Made by a program: the position numbers and the translations under genes. Shown piece after piece: positions 8,387 through 16,583 of a DNA stretch of 36,254 nucleotides. The stretch is from the IMG/VR virus record IMGVR_UViG_3300042301_001235, positions 1 through 36,254 of that record. One strand, given 5' to 3'. The notes below the pieces were generated by a model, which did not search any database, was not told the origin of the DNA, and was given only the letters and a program-made list of their open reading frames with translations. Numbering within the stretch: the first letter of the stretch is position 1; every line of letters starts with the position of its first letter. The DNA is from a virus.

Positions 8387-8905
8387 CTATCCTTTATATG
8401 GAAATGATTTATTAGTTCCACCTCTACGTAAATCAACAATATTTTGTGGCGTTTGACGTGTTGCATGTGCGTTACAAATAACAGATACACTATAACCATG
8501 ACTATCGCCATTTGGCCATGTTTCTGGATTCTTTCCTGCAAAATACTGATTTGCATCTACATTATCTAATTCGTAGTATTCATTATCCCAAAATACAATA
8601 TCTCCAACTTCAGGATAAAAATCAGCTTTTTCAAGTAAATCTCGAGAAACACCAAATGTTAATGTACGAGTATATGTATGACCATAATCATCCATTGCAG
8701 CAGATTTTTCATCTTTAGTAATCATACATGGAAGCAATAAAGAATCATAATATGATTTAGAATCAGATTCGCCATAAATATTAGATTCCGTAGTATCTAA
8801 TATCAATTTAAAAAATTCAATTTCAGTATCAACAATGGCATTAATCAATTCAGCATTGATTGATGCCAAAAATTTTGCATCTCGCATTGAACCAAATAGT
8901 GCCAT
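8387..8905 (-). CDS. gp14: gp14-like neck protein
   Basis: This 172-aa protein follows the gp13-like gene. Its features fit the gp14 head-completion family. An N-terminal helix carries NAELINAIVDTEIEFFKLIL, a segment with YTRTLTFGVSRDLLEKADFY comes next, and then VGDIVFWDNEYYEL-x-VD, where the family has a P-x-x-GD-x-(I/V) strand. It is shorter than T4 gp14 (256 aa). AAGGAG stands 7 nt before the ATG, one of the clearest ribosome sites in the window. The assignment rests on motif shape plus the T4-like gene order 13-14-15; a generic head-tail connector is the alternative. Confidence 0.6.
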   Translation of the reverse strand: MALFGSMRDAKFLASINAELINAIVDTEIEFFKLILDTTESNIYGESDSKSYYDSLLLPCMITKDEKSAAMDDYGHTYTRTLTFGVSRDLLEKADFYPEVGDIVFWDNEYYELDNVDANQYFAGKNPETWPNGDSHGYSVSVICNAHATRQTPQNIVDLRRGGTNKSFPYKG

Positions 8906-8914
8906 TGTATCTCC

Positions 8915-10141
8915 TTATCCAACATATATTTTTAATGGAACTTTAGCATATATTTCCATCATTTGTGTTGCTTCTGCATTTTGTCTCGTAATCATAGATT
9001 CTCGAGTCATTTTTTCTAAAAATTCACGAAGCTGTGTTATCAATGCTTCTTTTTCTGTTTGTCCTTGCGATGTTAGATCTGCACCATTTAGTGTTACTTC
9101 GCCATTTGGTATAGGAACAGATGAATATTTATTACGAATATATCCTAACATTTCTTTTGCAAGTGCCAATGCGTATCTAAATATCCACGCACGCCCCATA
9201 TCATTCACTCTACTGTATGTTTGATATGTATATGGTATATTTGATGCGTCCGTAATAACACCTCGCATAAGTGCTGTATTGCCAAATAACGCTGCCTCAT
9301 TTGTTTTTGATTCATCTAAAATAAATTCAATCCATACTTTATTGTAAAAAATTGAAGATGCCGATGAACCCGTGCCCGCAGTTGGTACTGGCCAAAATTT
9401 AATATCATCGCCGTGTATTTCAAATGTATAATGTGACTTACGTACCATATCATTAAATTCAATTGCCTGCAATCGAAGTAAGTCAGCATGAATTGGCATC
9501 ATCATAAATGATATGGACGGCGAAAATCCTCCAAAATTAAATGAATCCATTAATTGTTGTGAACCTAATCCTGTTCCAACAAATGGGTCAAAATATCTTA
9601 CAATAGCCGGCGGCGGATTATGTAAAACTCGTTTTACTTCTACCGAACTAGTTGTTAATACAATACCTAATGATTTAGATATTGCAGTACGTAAACTATA
9701 TGTTTGTTGTCCCGGTACTACATCTACTTCGGCTTTAAGCCATTTAATATTTCCTCCCGAATCAGCTTCGGTGCCATATGTTTTTGAAAGTTTTGTAATA
9801 TATCCAAATGAATTACCAATTAACGCATCAGTAAAACTATTATTTGTTAAAAAGTCTGAACCGGTTTGTATTCCTAATGTACTAAATAAATTGTTAACAA
9901 TGTTTACTTGATTTACTTGATTGGAATATTCAACGACTGCAGCTTCAAATGCAGTATAAAAATTTACTGCTTGCATTTCTACATCCATGATTGGATATCC
10001 TAATGTCTGTGCAGCCATTTTTGCAAACTTATCAGCATGCGATCGAAATACAGCATCAGCATCAAAAAATCCAAATGGAGTTGATCCAGTTGTAAACGAA
10101 GAACTGCCGGGCCAAATTGGTTTCTGAACACTGTAATCCAT
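8915..10141 (-). CDS. gp13: gp13-like neck protein
   Basis: The 408-aa product opens with IWPGSSSFTTGSTPFGFFD and continues with a TLGYPIMDVEMQAVNFYTAF helix, then a central beta domain (VDVVPGQQTYSLRT...). A conserved-looking LLRLQAIEFNDMVRKSHYTF segment follows, with FEIHGDDIKFWPVP after it. A C-terminal helical part has YIRNKYSSVPIPNGEVTLNG and EKEALITQLREFLEKM. This arrangement is typical of the neck proteins following the capsid gene in T4-related environmental phages. AAAAAGGAAAACG precedes the ATG. It would form the neck ring with the gp14-like protein. Confidence 0.65.
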   Translation of the reverse strand: MDYSVQKPIWPGSSSFTTGSTPFGFFDADAVFRSHADKFAKMAAQTLGYPIMDVEMQAVNFYTAFEAAVVEYSNQVNQVNIVNNLFSTLGIQTGSDFLTNNSFTDALIGNSFGYITKLSKTYGTEADSGGNIKWLKAEVDVVPGQQTYSLRTAISKSLGIVLTTSSVEVKRVLHNPPPAIVRYFDPFVGTGLGSQQLMDSFNFGGFSPSISFMMMPIHADLLRLQAIEFNDMVRKSHYTFEIHGDDIKFWPVPTAGTGSSASSIFYNKVWIEFILDESKTNEAALFGNTALMRGVITDASNIPYTYQTYSRVNDMGRAWIFRYALALAKEMLGYIRNKYSSVPIPNGEVTLNGADLTSQGQTEKEALITQLREFLEKMTRESMITRQNAEATQMMEIYAKVPLKIYVG

Positions 10142-10158
10142 CGTTTTCCTTTTTAATT

Positions 10159-10166
10159 ATAAATAT
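10159..10166 (-). promoter_or_regulatory. ATATTTAT motif before the gp13-like gene
   Basis: The motif overlaps the TGA of the PhoH gene by one base and ends 17 nt before the ATG. AAAAAGGAAAA follows it. Confidence 0.5.
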
Positions 10167-10831
10167 CAATACGTTTCATTTAGAAGTTTTAAAATTTCAT
10201 TTAATGATTCGTGTCGATGATTGTCTAATAATATGATTTCATTTACATATTTTGACTTTGTTAATTTAGGTACTTCATGTACTGCTGAATCATTTGAAAA
10301 TTTTAAATCTATTTGATAACGATCTCCGGTAAGTATCATGATACTATCTTTACCCAATCGAGATACAACCATTTGTAGTTGTTGTTTAGTTAAATTTTGA
10401 AATTCATCTACAATACAAACCGAATGATCAAATGTGCGTCCTCTAAAATGTGCTAAAGAAACTAATTCAATGTTTTCTTCTTTTTCCATTTTATCTAGAA
10501 TCTCTGGTTTATTATAAACCTTACGCATATTGCTACGTAATGGAACTAACCACGGATCCATTTTTTCTGCTAATGAACCAGGAAGAAATCCATTATCTTC
10601 ATTTGATACGGTAGGCCGCGTTATAATAATTTTATTGATTTGTCTTTTAAAAAACATATCAAGTGCTACTTGAACTGCTAACAATGTTTTTCCAGAACCA
10701 GCTTTACCTAAAATAAAATTAAATGGTGTTTCTATAATTTTTGCTTTTGCTTGTTTTTGTTCTTCTGATAATGTAATTGAAAATTTAATATCAGTTTTTG
10801 GGGGAGTTTTTTCTCTGTTTTGTGTAGCCAT
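10166..10831 (-). CDS. phoH: PhoH-like P-loop ATPase
   Basis: A 221-aa single-domain ATPase. The Walker A motif is G42-KAGSGKT49, followed by IIITRPTVSNEDNGFLPGSL, a hallmark of PhoH. The Walker B motif is VCIVDEFQNLT with D142 and E143, and an arginine-finger-like MVVSRLGKDS segment plus ILTGDRYQID complete the fold. The N-terminal 17 residues are Lys/Thr-rich. PhoH-like proteins are common in T4-related phages and resemble the N-terminal half of superfamily 1 helicases; their role in infection is not settled. AAGGA lies upstream of the ATG, and the gene follows the 91-aa gene by 12 nt. Confidence 0.92.
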   Translation of the reverse strand: MATQNREKTPPKTDIKFSITLSEEQKQAKAKIIETPFNFILGKAGSGKTLLAVQVALDMFFKRQINKIIITRPTVSNEDNGFLPGSLAEKMDPWLVPLRSNMRKVYNKPEILDKMEKEENIELVSLAHFRGRTFDHSVCIVDEFQNLTKQQLQMVVSRLGKDSIMILTGDRYQIDLKFSNDSAVHEVPKLTKSKYVNEIILLDNHRHESLNEILKLLNETY

Positions 10832-10843
10832 AACTGTCCTTAA

Positions 10844-11119
10844 TTATAATAATTTTGTAAGCGTTGATTCTCGCAATGTCATCGTTTTAAGCGTTTCAAT
10901 TTTTCCTAAACACATTTGACGAATTGCAAAAAATGTTTTTCTAGCAGGATATGGAGTCATGATTTTAATTTTTATTAATTCACGATCTTTTCCTAAATCT
11001 TGTTCAATGTGAACCATTAAAACTAAACGAATAGCTCGTATGCGGTCTAATACATCAATAAGACGACCGTCATATTGAATTTCTGCAAACATTTCATATT
11101 TGTGTCTTTCTACTGCCAT
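10844..11119 (-). CDS. Conserved-type small protein of unknown function (91 aa)
   Basis: The start at 11119 gives MAVERHKYEMFAEIQYDGRL, then LIDVLDRIRAIRLVLMVHIEQDLGKD, then ELIKIKIMTPYPARKTFFAIRQ. This alternating beta/alpha pattern could form a small ferredoxin-like fold, but I do not recognise the family. The same frame is open back to 11167, but that would translate through the capsid terminator and the ATATTTAT motif, so I reject the longer form. The first gene after the terminator, it precedes phoH. If the motif 9 nt upstream is a promoter, the mRNA would be nearly leaderless. Confidence 0.7.
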   Translation of the reverse strand: MAVERHKYEMFAEIQYDGRLIDVLDRIRAIRLVLMVHIEQDLGKDRELIKIKIMTPYPARKTFFAIRQMCLGKIETLKTMTLRESTLTKLL

Positions 11120-11128
11120 ATCTTTTAT

Positions 11129-11136
11129 ATAAATAT
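11129..11136 (-). promoter_or_regulatory. ATATTTAT motif between the capsid terminator and the 91-aa gene
   Basis: It reads TATATTTATATAAAAG on the coding strand, 9 nt before the ATG and just after the intrinsic terminator. A signal placed directly after a terminator is what one expects of a promoter that restarts transcription, so this copy is among the most informative. Confidence 0.55.
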
Positions 11137-11145
11137 ACAAACAGT

Positions 11146-11172
11146 AAAAAAGGGTGACCGAAGCCACCCTTT
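11146..11172 (-). terminator. Intrinsic terminator after the major capsid gene
   Basis: On the coding strand AAAGGGTGGC and GTCACCCTTT form a ten-position stem with one G-T wobble, capped by a cUUCGg tetraloop and followed by a run of six T. It lies 50 nt after the capsid stop. Stem, tetraloop and T-run are all textbook. Confidence 0.93.
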
Positions 11173-11221
11173 CTTTTTTAATTAGTTAATTCGTTAATTA
11201 TCGTTTAATCGAAGTTAACTA

Positions 11222-12871
11222 TTAAAGCGTGTTAAGACCGTGAACGTATACTTTTCCGTAGAATTCTGGACGAACTACTTTCTTCGCGTAACGTGTCATA
11301 ACACCTTTACGTGGAGTGAAGTTCACCGGATCGTATACAAGCGGAGTCATAATTAATGGAATATATGGACTAAATACAGCACCCGTTTCAAGGAACTGAG
11401 TACCACGGAATCCCATAAGGATTACATTCTCTTTCATGTATGGGTTTTTGTATACGGTGTAACGATTATTTACTGAACCAATTTTTTGAACACCAGCAGC
11501 AAATTCCATTTTGTTACCATCTGTATCAGCAGCAAATCCTGGGATAGACTCGAGGATAGTTGCAACTGCAGGAGATGTTACTAAGAAGTTAGCACCACCA
11601 CGTAATGTTTTTTGGTGAATTTTATTAGATACTTTTTGAAGTTTAGTACCTAAAGTTTGGAACCATCCACCTTGGGTGTTATAGAATCCATCTCCTAAAC
11701 CTGGAGTAGCTGTACCTGCTGCAAGAGTGGTAAATGATGTACCATCAAATATTGTATTGTTTCGAGCTGACCAATATTCAGTTGTTGGAGCTGCTGCAAT
11801 TAACATATCAAGGATTTCAAGATCGATTTCCATTGATACATATTCAGACAACATTGAAGTCAATTCAGCTTCAGCATCAATTGAATGGTATGCATTTAAG
11901 TCTTGAGCAAATTCAGGTGTCCAAACTGCTTTCAACTTACGTGTTTTAGCAACGATTGGTTCTGATTGCATTTCAAGGTTAATTTCTGGAATGTCGATAT
12001 CAACATTATATCCATTTGCATACGTAGTTTTATCTTCAAAATCACCTCTTGTAATGTCGGTAGGCTGTTTGCTATAATTCAATCGAATTGTTCCTGCAGT
12101 GATAGCAGCTTGAACGCTAGTTGCGATAGATGAAGAAACTACAAATGATGCGGTAAAGTTTGAAGTAATTGTTGAAAATGCTTGTACTGGAGCTAATTCA
12201 GTACCTGCTGCTACTAATGTAAATGAACGAACTGCATATAAATCTGCATCAGTTGGAACATTAACAGTAACCATTTTGTATTGAGTTGAACCTGAATAAG
12301 CAGAATCACCATTAACTTGTACGGTAGTTGGAGTAGATCCAGTTGCAATTTCAGTTGCAGTCAAAATTGATGAAGAAACTGAATTAATTGAATATCCAAA
12401 ACGACCAGCCCCATAAAGACCGCCTGATGGATCATTTGCAGTAGTGGTAACACCGAACATTGAGTCATCAGCGTTAGGAGAACCAAACGGATCACCTGTT
12501 CTGTTTAAATTGTCGTTATCAAATCCTGGTTGAGCTGTACCATATTTAAAGTCTAGATAGAAAATAAGACCTGATGGTAAGTTCATTGGTTGAACTGAAA
12601 CGAATTCTTTTGCAGCAAATTCAGCAAAGATACGACGTACCAATGGAAGTGCTACACCTGCCCACTCTTCTGAACCAGCTGCTACACCAGTTGAAGAAGC
12701 TTCTTTTACTAATTGACGTGCTTGGTTTTCAAGCAATTGAGCCATTCCGGCTTTTTCTGTTTCGCCCTTAAGGCCTTCTAATAAACCGGTTCTTTCCCAC
12801 TTTGAAGCCAATGCTTTTGCTTGGTTTCGTTGTACGAAATCATTGGTTTGTAATAAATTTGAGATACTCAT
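11222..12871 (-). CDS. gp23: Major capsid protein, gp23-like
   Basis: The 549-aa product aligns in layout with T4 gp23. A charged N-terminal propeptide ends at about LVKE57-A58, matching the gp21 cleavage region FLTE-A of T4. A helix VALPLVRRIFAEFAA and the gp23 signature VSVQPMN (residues 91-97) plus LPSG follow. The middle holds a Ser/Thr-rich insertion (about residues 165-270), then SEPIVAKTRKLKAVWTPEFAQDL and the C-terminal LTPLVYDPVNFTPRKGVMTR-type segment. A purine-rich AAAAAGGAAAAAAAATG leads the start. It is 30 nt after the scaffold gene and ahead of a strong terminator. About 440 copies line the T4 head, so high expression is expected. Confidence 0.95.
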   Translation of the reverse strand: MSISNLLQTNDFVQRNQAKALASKWERTGLLEGLKGETEKAGMAQLLENQARQLVKEASSTGVAAGSEEWAGVALPLVRRIFAEFAAKEFVSVQPMNLPSGLIFYLDFKYGTAQPGFDNDNLNRTGDPFGSPNADDSMFGVTTTANDPSGGLYGAGRFGYSINSVSSSILTATEIATGSTPTTVQVNGDSAYSGSTQYKMVTVNVPTDADLYAVRSFTLVAAGTELAPVQAFSTITSNFTASFVVSSSIATSVQAAITAGTIRLNYSKQPTDITRGDFEDKTTYANGYNVDIDIPEINLEMQSEPIVAKTRKLKAVWTPEFAQDLNAYHSIDAEAELTSMLSEYVSMEIDLEILDMLIAAAPTTEYWSARNNTIFDGTSFTTLAAGTATPGLGDGFYNTQGGWFQTLGTKLQKVSNKIHQKTLRGGANFLVTSPAVATILESIPGFAADTDGNKMEFAAGVQKIGSVNNRYTVYKNPYMKENVILMGFRGTQFLETGAVFSPYIPLIMTPLVYDPVNFTPRKGVMTRYAKKVVRPEFYGKVYVHGLNTL

Positions 12872-12901
12872 TTTTTTTCCTTTTTTGTTTGTTTTTTGTT
12901 A

Positions 12902-13954
12902 TTACAATAATCCTGCTAATTTTTTCCATCTGTTAGCTAATTCGAAGCCTTCAGATAAAACATTTGTTGTTTCTACACTTGGAGCCGTAGTTCTCGTTGG
13001 TTTAGACGCGATAGATTCTTTAACTACTCGCTTCTTTGTTGGACGATTAAAACTTTCCGCTAATGTAGAAAATACTAATTTAACTTCTCTTGTATTTCCA
13101 GCTCTATCAAAATTTTCAATTACTTTCATTTTTTGAGCTTCATTCAATTCAAAGTTACGGAACAACTTGTTAGTGTAAAGAAGTTTAGCGTTAAGCAAAT
13201 TAACTTCATTGATAATACTTTTTAATTGTTTAACTGTTCGGTATGCTTCTTCCAATTCAGTTTTAGTATCATCTAATTCCATTGCCATTGCATCAACATC
13301 TTCTTCTGTCATGGTCATTGAATCTGATTCTTTATCTTCTGGAAATTCATTTCCATCTTCTTCACGAAGAATTGCTTCAATAATTTCTTCAATGCTTTCA
13401 TCTTCATCTTCATCACCATACATACCTTCCGGCATCATTTCTTCTTCTTCTCCTTCGTACATTCCTTCCATAGACATAGACATATCATCAACATCTTCTT
13501 CTGGCATTGTATCTAAATCTCCTTCTAATTCACGAATGATAGATTCTAATTCTAGATCATCTTCTGCCATATCCATTCCTTCATTGTACTCAGCAGTCAT
13601 TTCTTCTTCTGATGCTGGCATTTCTTCTGCAGGCGCTACCGCACCTTCTTCTTCACCGGCCATTCCAACTTGGAAGTTATAATCTTTACCACCAACTGAT
13701 GCTGCTAAAGAATCATCTGTCCAACTGAAATCGTCACCCATCTCCGCTCCTGCTTCTGCACCAGCGTCTACTACTGGTTCTTCTGCGGGCATTTCTTCTT
13801 CGCCTTCAACTTCGTTTTGTAGCTTTGTTTGCAACATAGCTTCGAGTCTAGGAGCGAATGCTTCTTGTAAAGCAATTTTTGCATTTGCAAGAGCAGTTTC
13901 CTTAACTGTCTTTGCATCAGCAATTGCTTGTTTTAGCAAGTCTGATTTTGCCAT
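12902..13954 (-). CDS. gp22: Prohead core scaffold, gp22-like
   Basis: A 350-aa, strongly acidic protein. The N-terminal helix (MAKSDLLKQAIADAKTVKET) is followed by a long Glu/Asp/Met-rich disordered region (about residues 50-215). A coiled coil (about 222-265, LDDTKTELEEAYRTVKQLKS) and a helical C-terminus with LNEAQKMKVIENFDRAGN follow. It ends in a Lys/Arg-rich tail with FELANRWKKLAGLL. gp22 forms the inner core on which gp23 assembles and is then degraded by gp21. Position directly before gp23 and the acidic low-complexity body support this. TTAAGGAGAAAAAAAATG is the strongest ribosome site in the window. Confidence 0.85.
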   Translation of the reverse strand: MAKSDLLKQAIADAKTVKETALANAKIALQEAFAPRLEAMLQTKLQNEVEGEEEMPAEEPVVDAGAEAGAEMGDDFSWTDDSLAASVGGKDYNFQVGMAGEEEGAVAPAEEMPASEEEMTAEYNEGMDMAEDDLELESIIRELEGDLDTMPEEDVDDMSMSMEGMYEGEEEEMMPEGMYGDEDEDESIEEIIEAILREEDGNEFPEDKESDSMTMTEEDVDAMAMELDDTKTELEEAYRTVKQLKSIINEVNLLNAKLLYTNKLFRNFELNEAQKMKVIENFDRAGNTREVKLVFSTLAESFNRPTKKRVVKESIASKPTRTTAPSVETTNVLSEGFELANRWKKLAGLL

Positions 13955-14082
13955 TTTTTTTCTCCTTAAATTTGTTTTTTGGAAATAAGATTATTTGAAT
14001 CTTAATAGAATAATTAAATTATAGACACTATATAAGAAATAGCGTATTTACAAATAAATATACCATTGAATAAAAAAACAGT
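13955..14082 (-). other. Leader between the bS21 terminator and the scaffold gene
   Basis: After the terminator comes one ATATTTAT copy and then nearly 100 nt of AT-rich leader. It holds a small hairpin at 13987-14003 (AAGATT, loop CAAAT, AATCTT) and ends with AAGGAG. It is the longest leader before a head gene and may set the high expression of scaffold and capsid. Confidence 0.5.
14054..14061 (-). promoter_or_regulatory. ATATTTAT motif heading the scaffold-capsid unit
   Basis: It reads TATATTTATTTGTAAATAC on the coding strand, 21 nt after the end of the T-run of the bS21 terminator and 99 nt before the scaffold start. Its position after a terminator favours a promoter role. Confidence 0.5.
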
Positions 14083-14110
14083 AAAAAAGCCCTAACTTTT
14101 TTGTTAGGGC
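14083..14110 (-). terminator. Intrinsic terminator after the bS21-like gene
   Basis: GCCCTAAC and GTTAGGGC form a perfect 8-bp stem with an A6 loop and a T6 tract on the minus strand. It ends 20 nt after the stop at 14131, insulating the scaffold-capsid unit from upstream transcription. Confidence 0.93.
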
Positions 14111-14130
14111 CTTAAAAAATCTTAAAAATC

Positions 14131-14367
14131 TTAAAGTGAATGTAGATCTTTAATCCTTTGCATAAATTGTGCAGCTTGTTTTTGTTTTCTTCGTTTGACA
14201 CTTGGTTTTACAAATTCTTTGCGATCTTTTGTTTTTTCTAAAACTTCGGTAGCTTTTACTTTACGTTTCCAAGTGCGCATTGCAAATCCTAAATCTTGAT
14301 TTACTACATTTACAGCCGTGGGGTTGCCTGGCACAATTGTTTGATGTTGTTTTTGTTTTTTATTCAT
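14131..14367 (-). CDS. rpsU: bS21-like ribosomal protein
   Basis: This 78-aa basic protein matches the bS21 pattern. It has an F-A-M-R-x-W-K-R-K-V helix where cellular S21 has A-L-R-R-F-K-R, then an RKEFVKPSVKRRKQKQAA segment (cellular form: RREFYEKPTxxRKRxxxxA) and a helical basic tail QFMQRIKDLHSL. The first 27 residues (MNKKQKQHQTIVPG...) are an unusual extension. bS21 sits at the mRNA exit/anti-Shine-Dalgarno region of the 30S subunit, and phage copies are known in aquatic phages. It could replace the host protein to favour phage mRNAs. It lies at the end of the terminase-portal-protease run, just before a terminator. Confidence 0.75.
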   Translation of the reverse strand: MNKKQKQHQTIVPGNPTAVNVVNQDLGFAMRTWKRKVKATEVLEKTKDRKEFVKPSVKRRKQKQAAQFMQRIKDLHSL

Positions 14368-14377
14368 ATATGATTAA

Positions 14378-14854
14378 TTAAATTTCTTGTTGTGGCTTTT
14401 TTGCAGATTGTCTAACATTAAATCTAAAATGTTTTAATTCTGGTTTCTGTGCTAAATAACCTTGAAGCTTTTGTGATTCTAATGCAGGATCTTGTCCTAA
14501 TCTAAAATAAAAATATCCAATTTTACCAGATTGCGATAATGTTTTCTTAATTACCGTAAAACCTTTTCGTTCTGCCCATTCTTGAATTTCTTGTGACGTT
14601 TGTTGTGCAGTTGCTGGATCTCGAAGTACGTATTCAACTCCACCTTGATAATCAGTTAAATTATTAACCAATTGTGCTTCATCTAAATCTCCTTCTTTCA
14701 TTGTAGCTGTTAAATCTTTCATTGCAGCTGCAATTTCTTTTGCATTAGTTACGTCATCTTTAGTAAACTTATAAGGAGATGATTGTATAGTTTTTTCGTC
14801 TTGTTCTTTTAATCCAAAGAATTCTTTGTATAATTTTCTAAACTTGCTCATCAT
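14378..14854 (-). CDS. Unknown protein in the head-assembly cluster (158 aa)
   Basis: The product begins MMSKFRKLYKEFFGLKEQDEK, an amphipathic leader with an L-x-E site at residues 15-17 that resembles capsid-targeting peptides. A helical stretch (about 30-65) and a small alpha/beta segment with EWAERKGFTVIKKTLSQSGK and GYFYFRLGQDPALES follow. No family is recognised. AAGG lies before the paired ATGATG start, and it sits 40 nt after the 124-aa gene. Its place between prohead protease and bS21 suggests a head core or internal protein processed by gp21; that is inference. Confidence 0.65.
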   Translation of the reverse strand: MMSKFRKLYKEFFGLKEQDEKTIQSSPYKFTKDDVTNAKEIAAAMKDLTATMKEGDLDEAQLVNNLTDYQGGVEYVLRDPATAQQTSQEIQEWAERKGFTVIKKTLSQSGKIGYFYFRLGQDPALESQKLQGYLAQKPELKHFRFNVRQSAKKPQQEI

Positions 14855-14894
14855 CTACCTTTTTATAATAATAAATTTTTTTCATTAATCCAAA

Positions 14895-15269
14895 TTATTC
14901 AACTTCAAAATATTTGCTTAAACCTGAAGCAATATCTTCATATGCTGCACTCAATCGTTGTTGTAATTGATTCATTTCTTTTGCTGTTGATTCAAATACT
15001 TTATATGAATCATTCAATGTTTTCATATGACGCTTAATTGTTACGTTATCAAACCAATCTCCAGATTCAGATGCAATTTGTTCTGCTTTATTTACGATAT
15101 CCTTAACTCGTTCCGTTAATTCTTGCAAATCGCCACGACCATATACTGAATCAGACATTTCAGAAAAACGTTTTACTTGCGCAACGAATTCAGCTTTTTC
15201 TTCTTTTGATAACGGTTGTGGCTGATCTTCAGTGATCATTTCCAAAATATATTTTAAATTCGTTTTCAT
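14895..15269 (-). CDS. Unknown helical protein in the head-assembly cluster (124 aa)
   Basis: A mostly helical, acidic 124-aa protein. It starts MKTNLKYILEMITEDQPQ, a leader with I-L-E and I-T-E sites, and continues with LTERVKDIVNKAEQIASESGDWFDN and a coiled-coil-like KEMNQLQQRLSAAYEDI. The start overlaps the protease stop as TAATG, so translation is probably coupled to gp21. This coupling and the cleavable-looking leader favour a small prohead core component. No known family is recognised. Confidence 0.65.
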   Translation of the reverse strand: MKTNLKYILEMITEDQPQPLSKEEKAEFVAQVKRFSEMSDSVYGRGDLQELTERVKDIVNKAEQIASESGDWFDNVTIKRHMKTLNDSYKVFESTAKEMNQLQQRLSAAYEDIASGLSKYFEVE

Positions 15270-15901
15270 TATATTATCCTACATTTACCATCTTCACACA
15301 AAATTGATGTAATGATGTTGTTTACTTTATTATATTTAGTTGTATGTGCCATTTTATTAACAGATTCGTTCATGTGCGTAGGACGCATAAAAGCCCCATG
15401 AGTTGATGGATTAGATACGAAATCCCAACATATCAATTCAAAATCTTCTTGAACTTCTACTACACCTTCATTTCGCAATTCTTTAACTGAACCTAATCCG
15501 CGCGATGAAATGCCTAATGTAATTCCTGCTCTAAAAAGTTCTTTAAGAATTTTACCAGATGGAGTATCTAGTATCTGTACTGCTCCTTGTAAATCATCGC
15601 CACTCCACCATATTTTTAAAACGTTGTGAGAAACGTTATTTAAATTTACAACCGAAGATTCTGGATGATCTAGTTCACCCAATGCTCTATGTTGGTCAAT
15701 ATATTCTTGTTGATATCGTCGACATTCTCTTTCTAAAATAGGCTTTGGATAAACTCGACCATTTTGATTTTTGGCTCCTGCTCGTTGCAAAACTCCTTGT
15801 ACAACAAAACCACCAGGTATTCCATATGCAGCACCGCTTGATTCAGTTAATGAACCAACAGGCTTAAATGGCATATATTCTACTATTAGTTGTTTTGACA
15901 T
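15269..15901 (-). CDS. gp21: Prohead core protease, gp21-like
   Basis: A 210-aa serine protease of the T4 gp21/U9 type. The catalytic His lies in ALGELDHPESS (H79). The Ser is in GITLGISSRGLGSV (S132), and D160-FVSNPS provides the third conserved block. The N-terminal part has the family's substrate-interface motif NQNGRVYPKPIL. gp21 cuts scaffold, capsid and internal proteins after (L/I)-x-E. The C-terminal 35 residues could be autocleaved. AGGAGA precedes the ATG, and the gene starts 1 nt after the 226-aa gene. It explains how the proposed leader peptides in this window would be removed. Confidence 0.93.
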   Translation of the reverse strand: MSKQLIVEYMPFKPVGSLTESSGAAYGIPGGFVVQGVLQRAGAKNQNGRVYPKPILERECRRYQQEYIDQHRALGELDHPESSVVNLNNVSHNVLKIWWSGDDLQGAVQILDTPSGKILKELFRAGITLGISSRGLGSVKELRNEGVVEVQEDFELICWDFVSNPSTHGAFMRPTHMNESVNKMAHTTKYNKVNNIITSILCEDGKCRII

Positions 15902-15902
15902 G

Positions 15903-16583
15903 TTATTCTCCTAATGCTCTTACACGTTCTGATATTTTAATTAATCGTTCTGATATTTTATTTAATGATTTTTCTACTGAAGTACCATATCCATTTCTTG
16001 CAACACTAGATTCGGTTTTTAAACGAGATGCATAATTCACTGTTTGTTCAATTTCTTGCAATTGTCGAGCAACTTCTTTAATGGTTTGTTTTATTTTTTG
16101 TTCCGGCGTTGATTTTGAATTTCCCGTTGCATAAGCTCGATATGATTCAACTAAATGTTCATATTTTTTATCTATAATTTCCGAAACGCTTTTCATATGT
16201 TTACTTGGTTTATTTGGCATAGGTTTCGATGGATATTCATATGATTTATTAAACCAATCGTTTTCATCATCGCTAAATGGAAATTTATCATTGAATTCTT
16301 CTTCTTCTGATTCTGGATGTTGATATGTATCATCTTTCCATCGAAATGATGGTGGAGTATTTACAGATTCATACGTTTTTGTTTTATTTTTCCATTTACC
16401 TGGTTTAGCAAATGCAGCTGGAGTACTAAATCCTGCCACTGCACCCGTTACATTTTGTTCGTCTAATTCTTCTTCATTTTCGCAAACACACTGATCTTTT
16501 GGCCTATCACATGAATCACAATAATCACTCGATTCAATCTCATCAAAACGCTTTTTCATTTCATTTAATAACGATTTCATCAA
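15903..16583 (-). CDS. Unknown Cys-cluster protein in the head-assembly cluster (226 aa)
   Basis: The protein starts MMKSLLNEMKKRFDEIESSD, a possible targeting leader. A four-cysteine knuckle follows (residues 22-34, CDSCDRPKDQCVC), which could bind zinc. The middle is Glu/Asp- and Pro-rich and low in complexity, with VTGAVAGFSTPAAFAKPG at 45-62. The C-terminal 90 residues are helical and basic, with a KSLNKISERLIKISERVR repeat. The start overlaps the 282-aa stop by 4 nt (ATGA), implying coupled translation. No family is recognised. Location between portal and protease suggests a prohead core protein. Confidence 0.6.
   Translation of the reverse strand: MMKSLLNEMKKRFDEIESSDYCDSCDRPKDQCVCENEEELDEQNVTGAVAGFSTPAAFAKPGKWKNKTKTYESVNTPPSFRWKDDTYQHPESEEEEFNDKFPFSDDENDWFNKSYEYPSKPMPNKPSKHMKSVSEIIDKKYEHLVESYRAYATGNSKSTPEQKIKQTIKEVARQLQEIEQTVNYASRLKTESSVARNGYGTSVEKSLNKISERLIKISERVRALGE

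Noticed and set aside
11120-11167. Longer 107-aa start for the 91-aa gene
   Set aside because: It would translate through the terminator stem and the upstream motif; MAVERHKYEM at 11119 fits the context better.
13209-13682. Plus-strand Ser/Ile-rich open frame
   Set aside because: It mirrors the Glu/Asp-rich scaffold codons and has no ribosome site or context.
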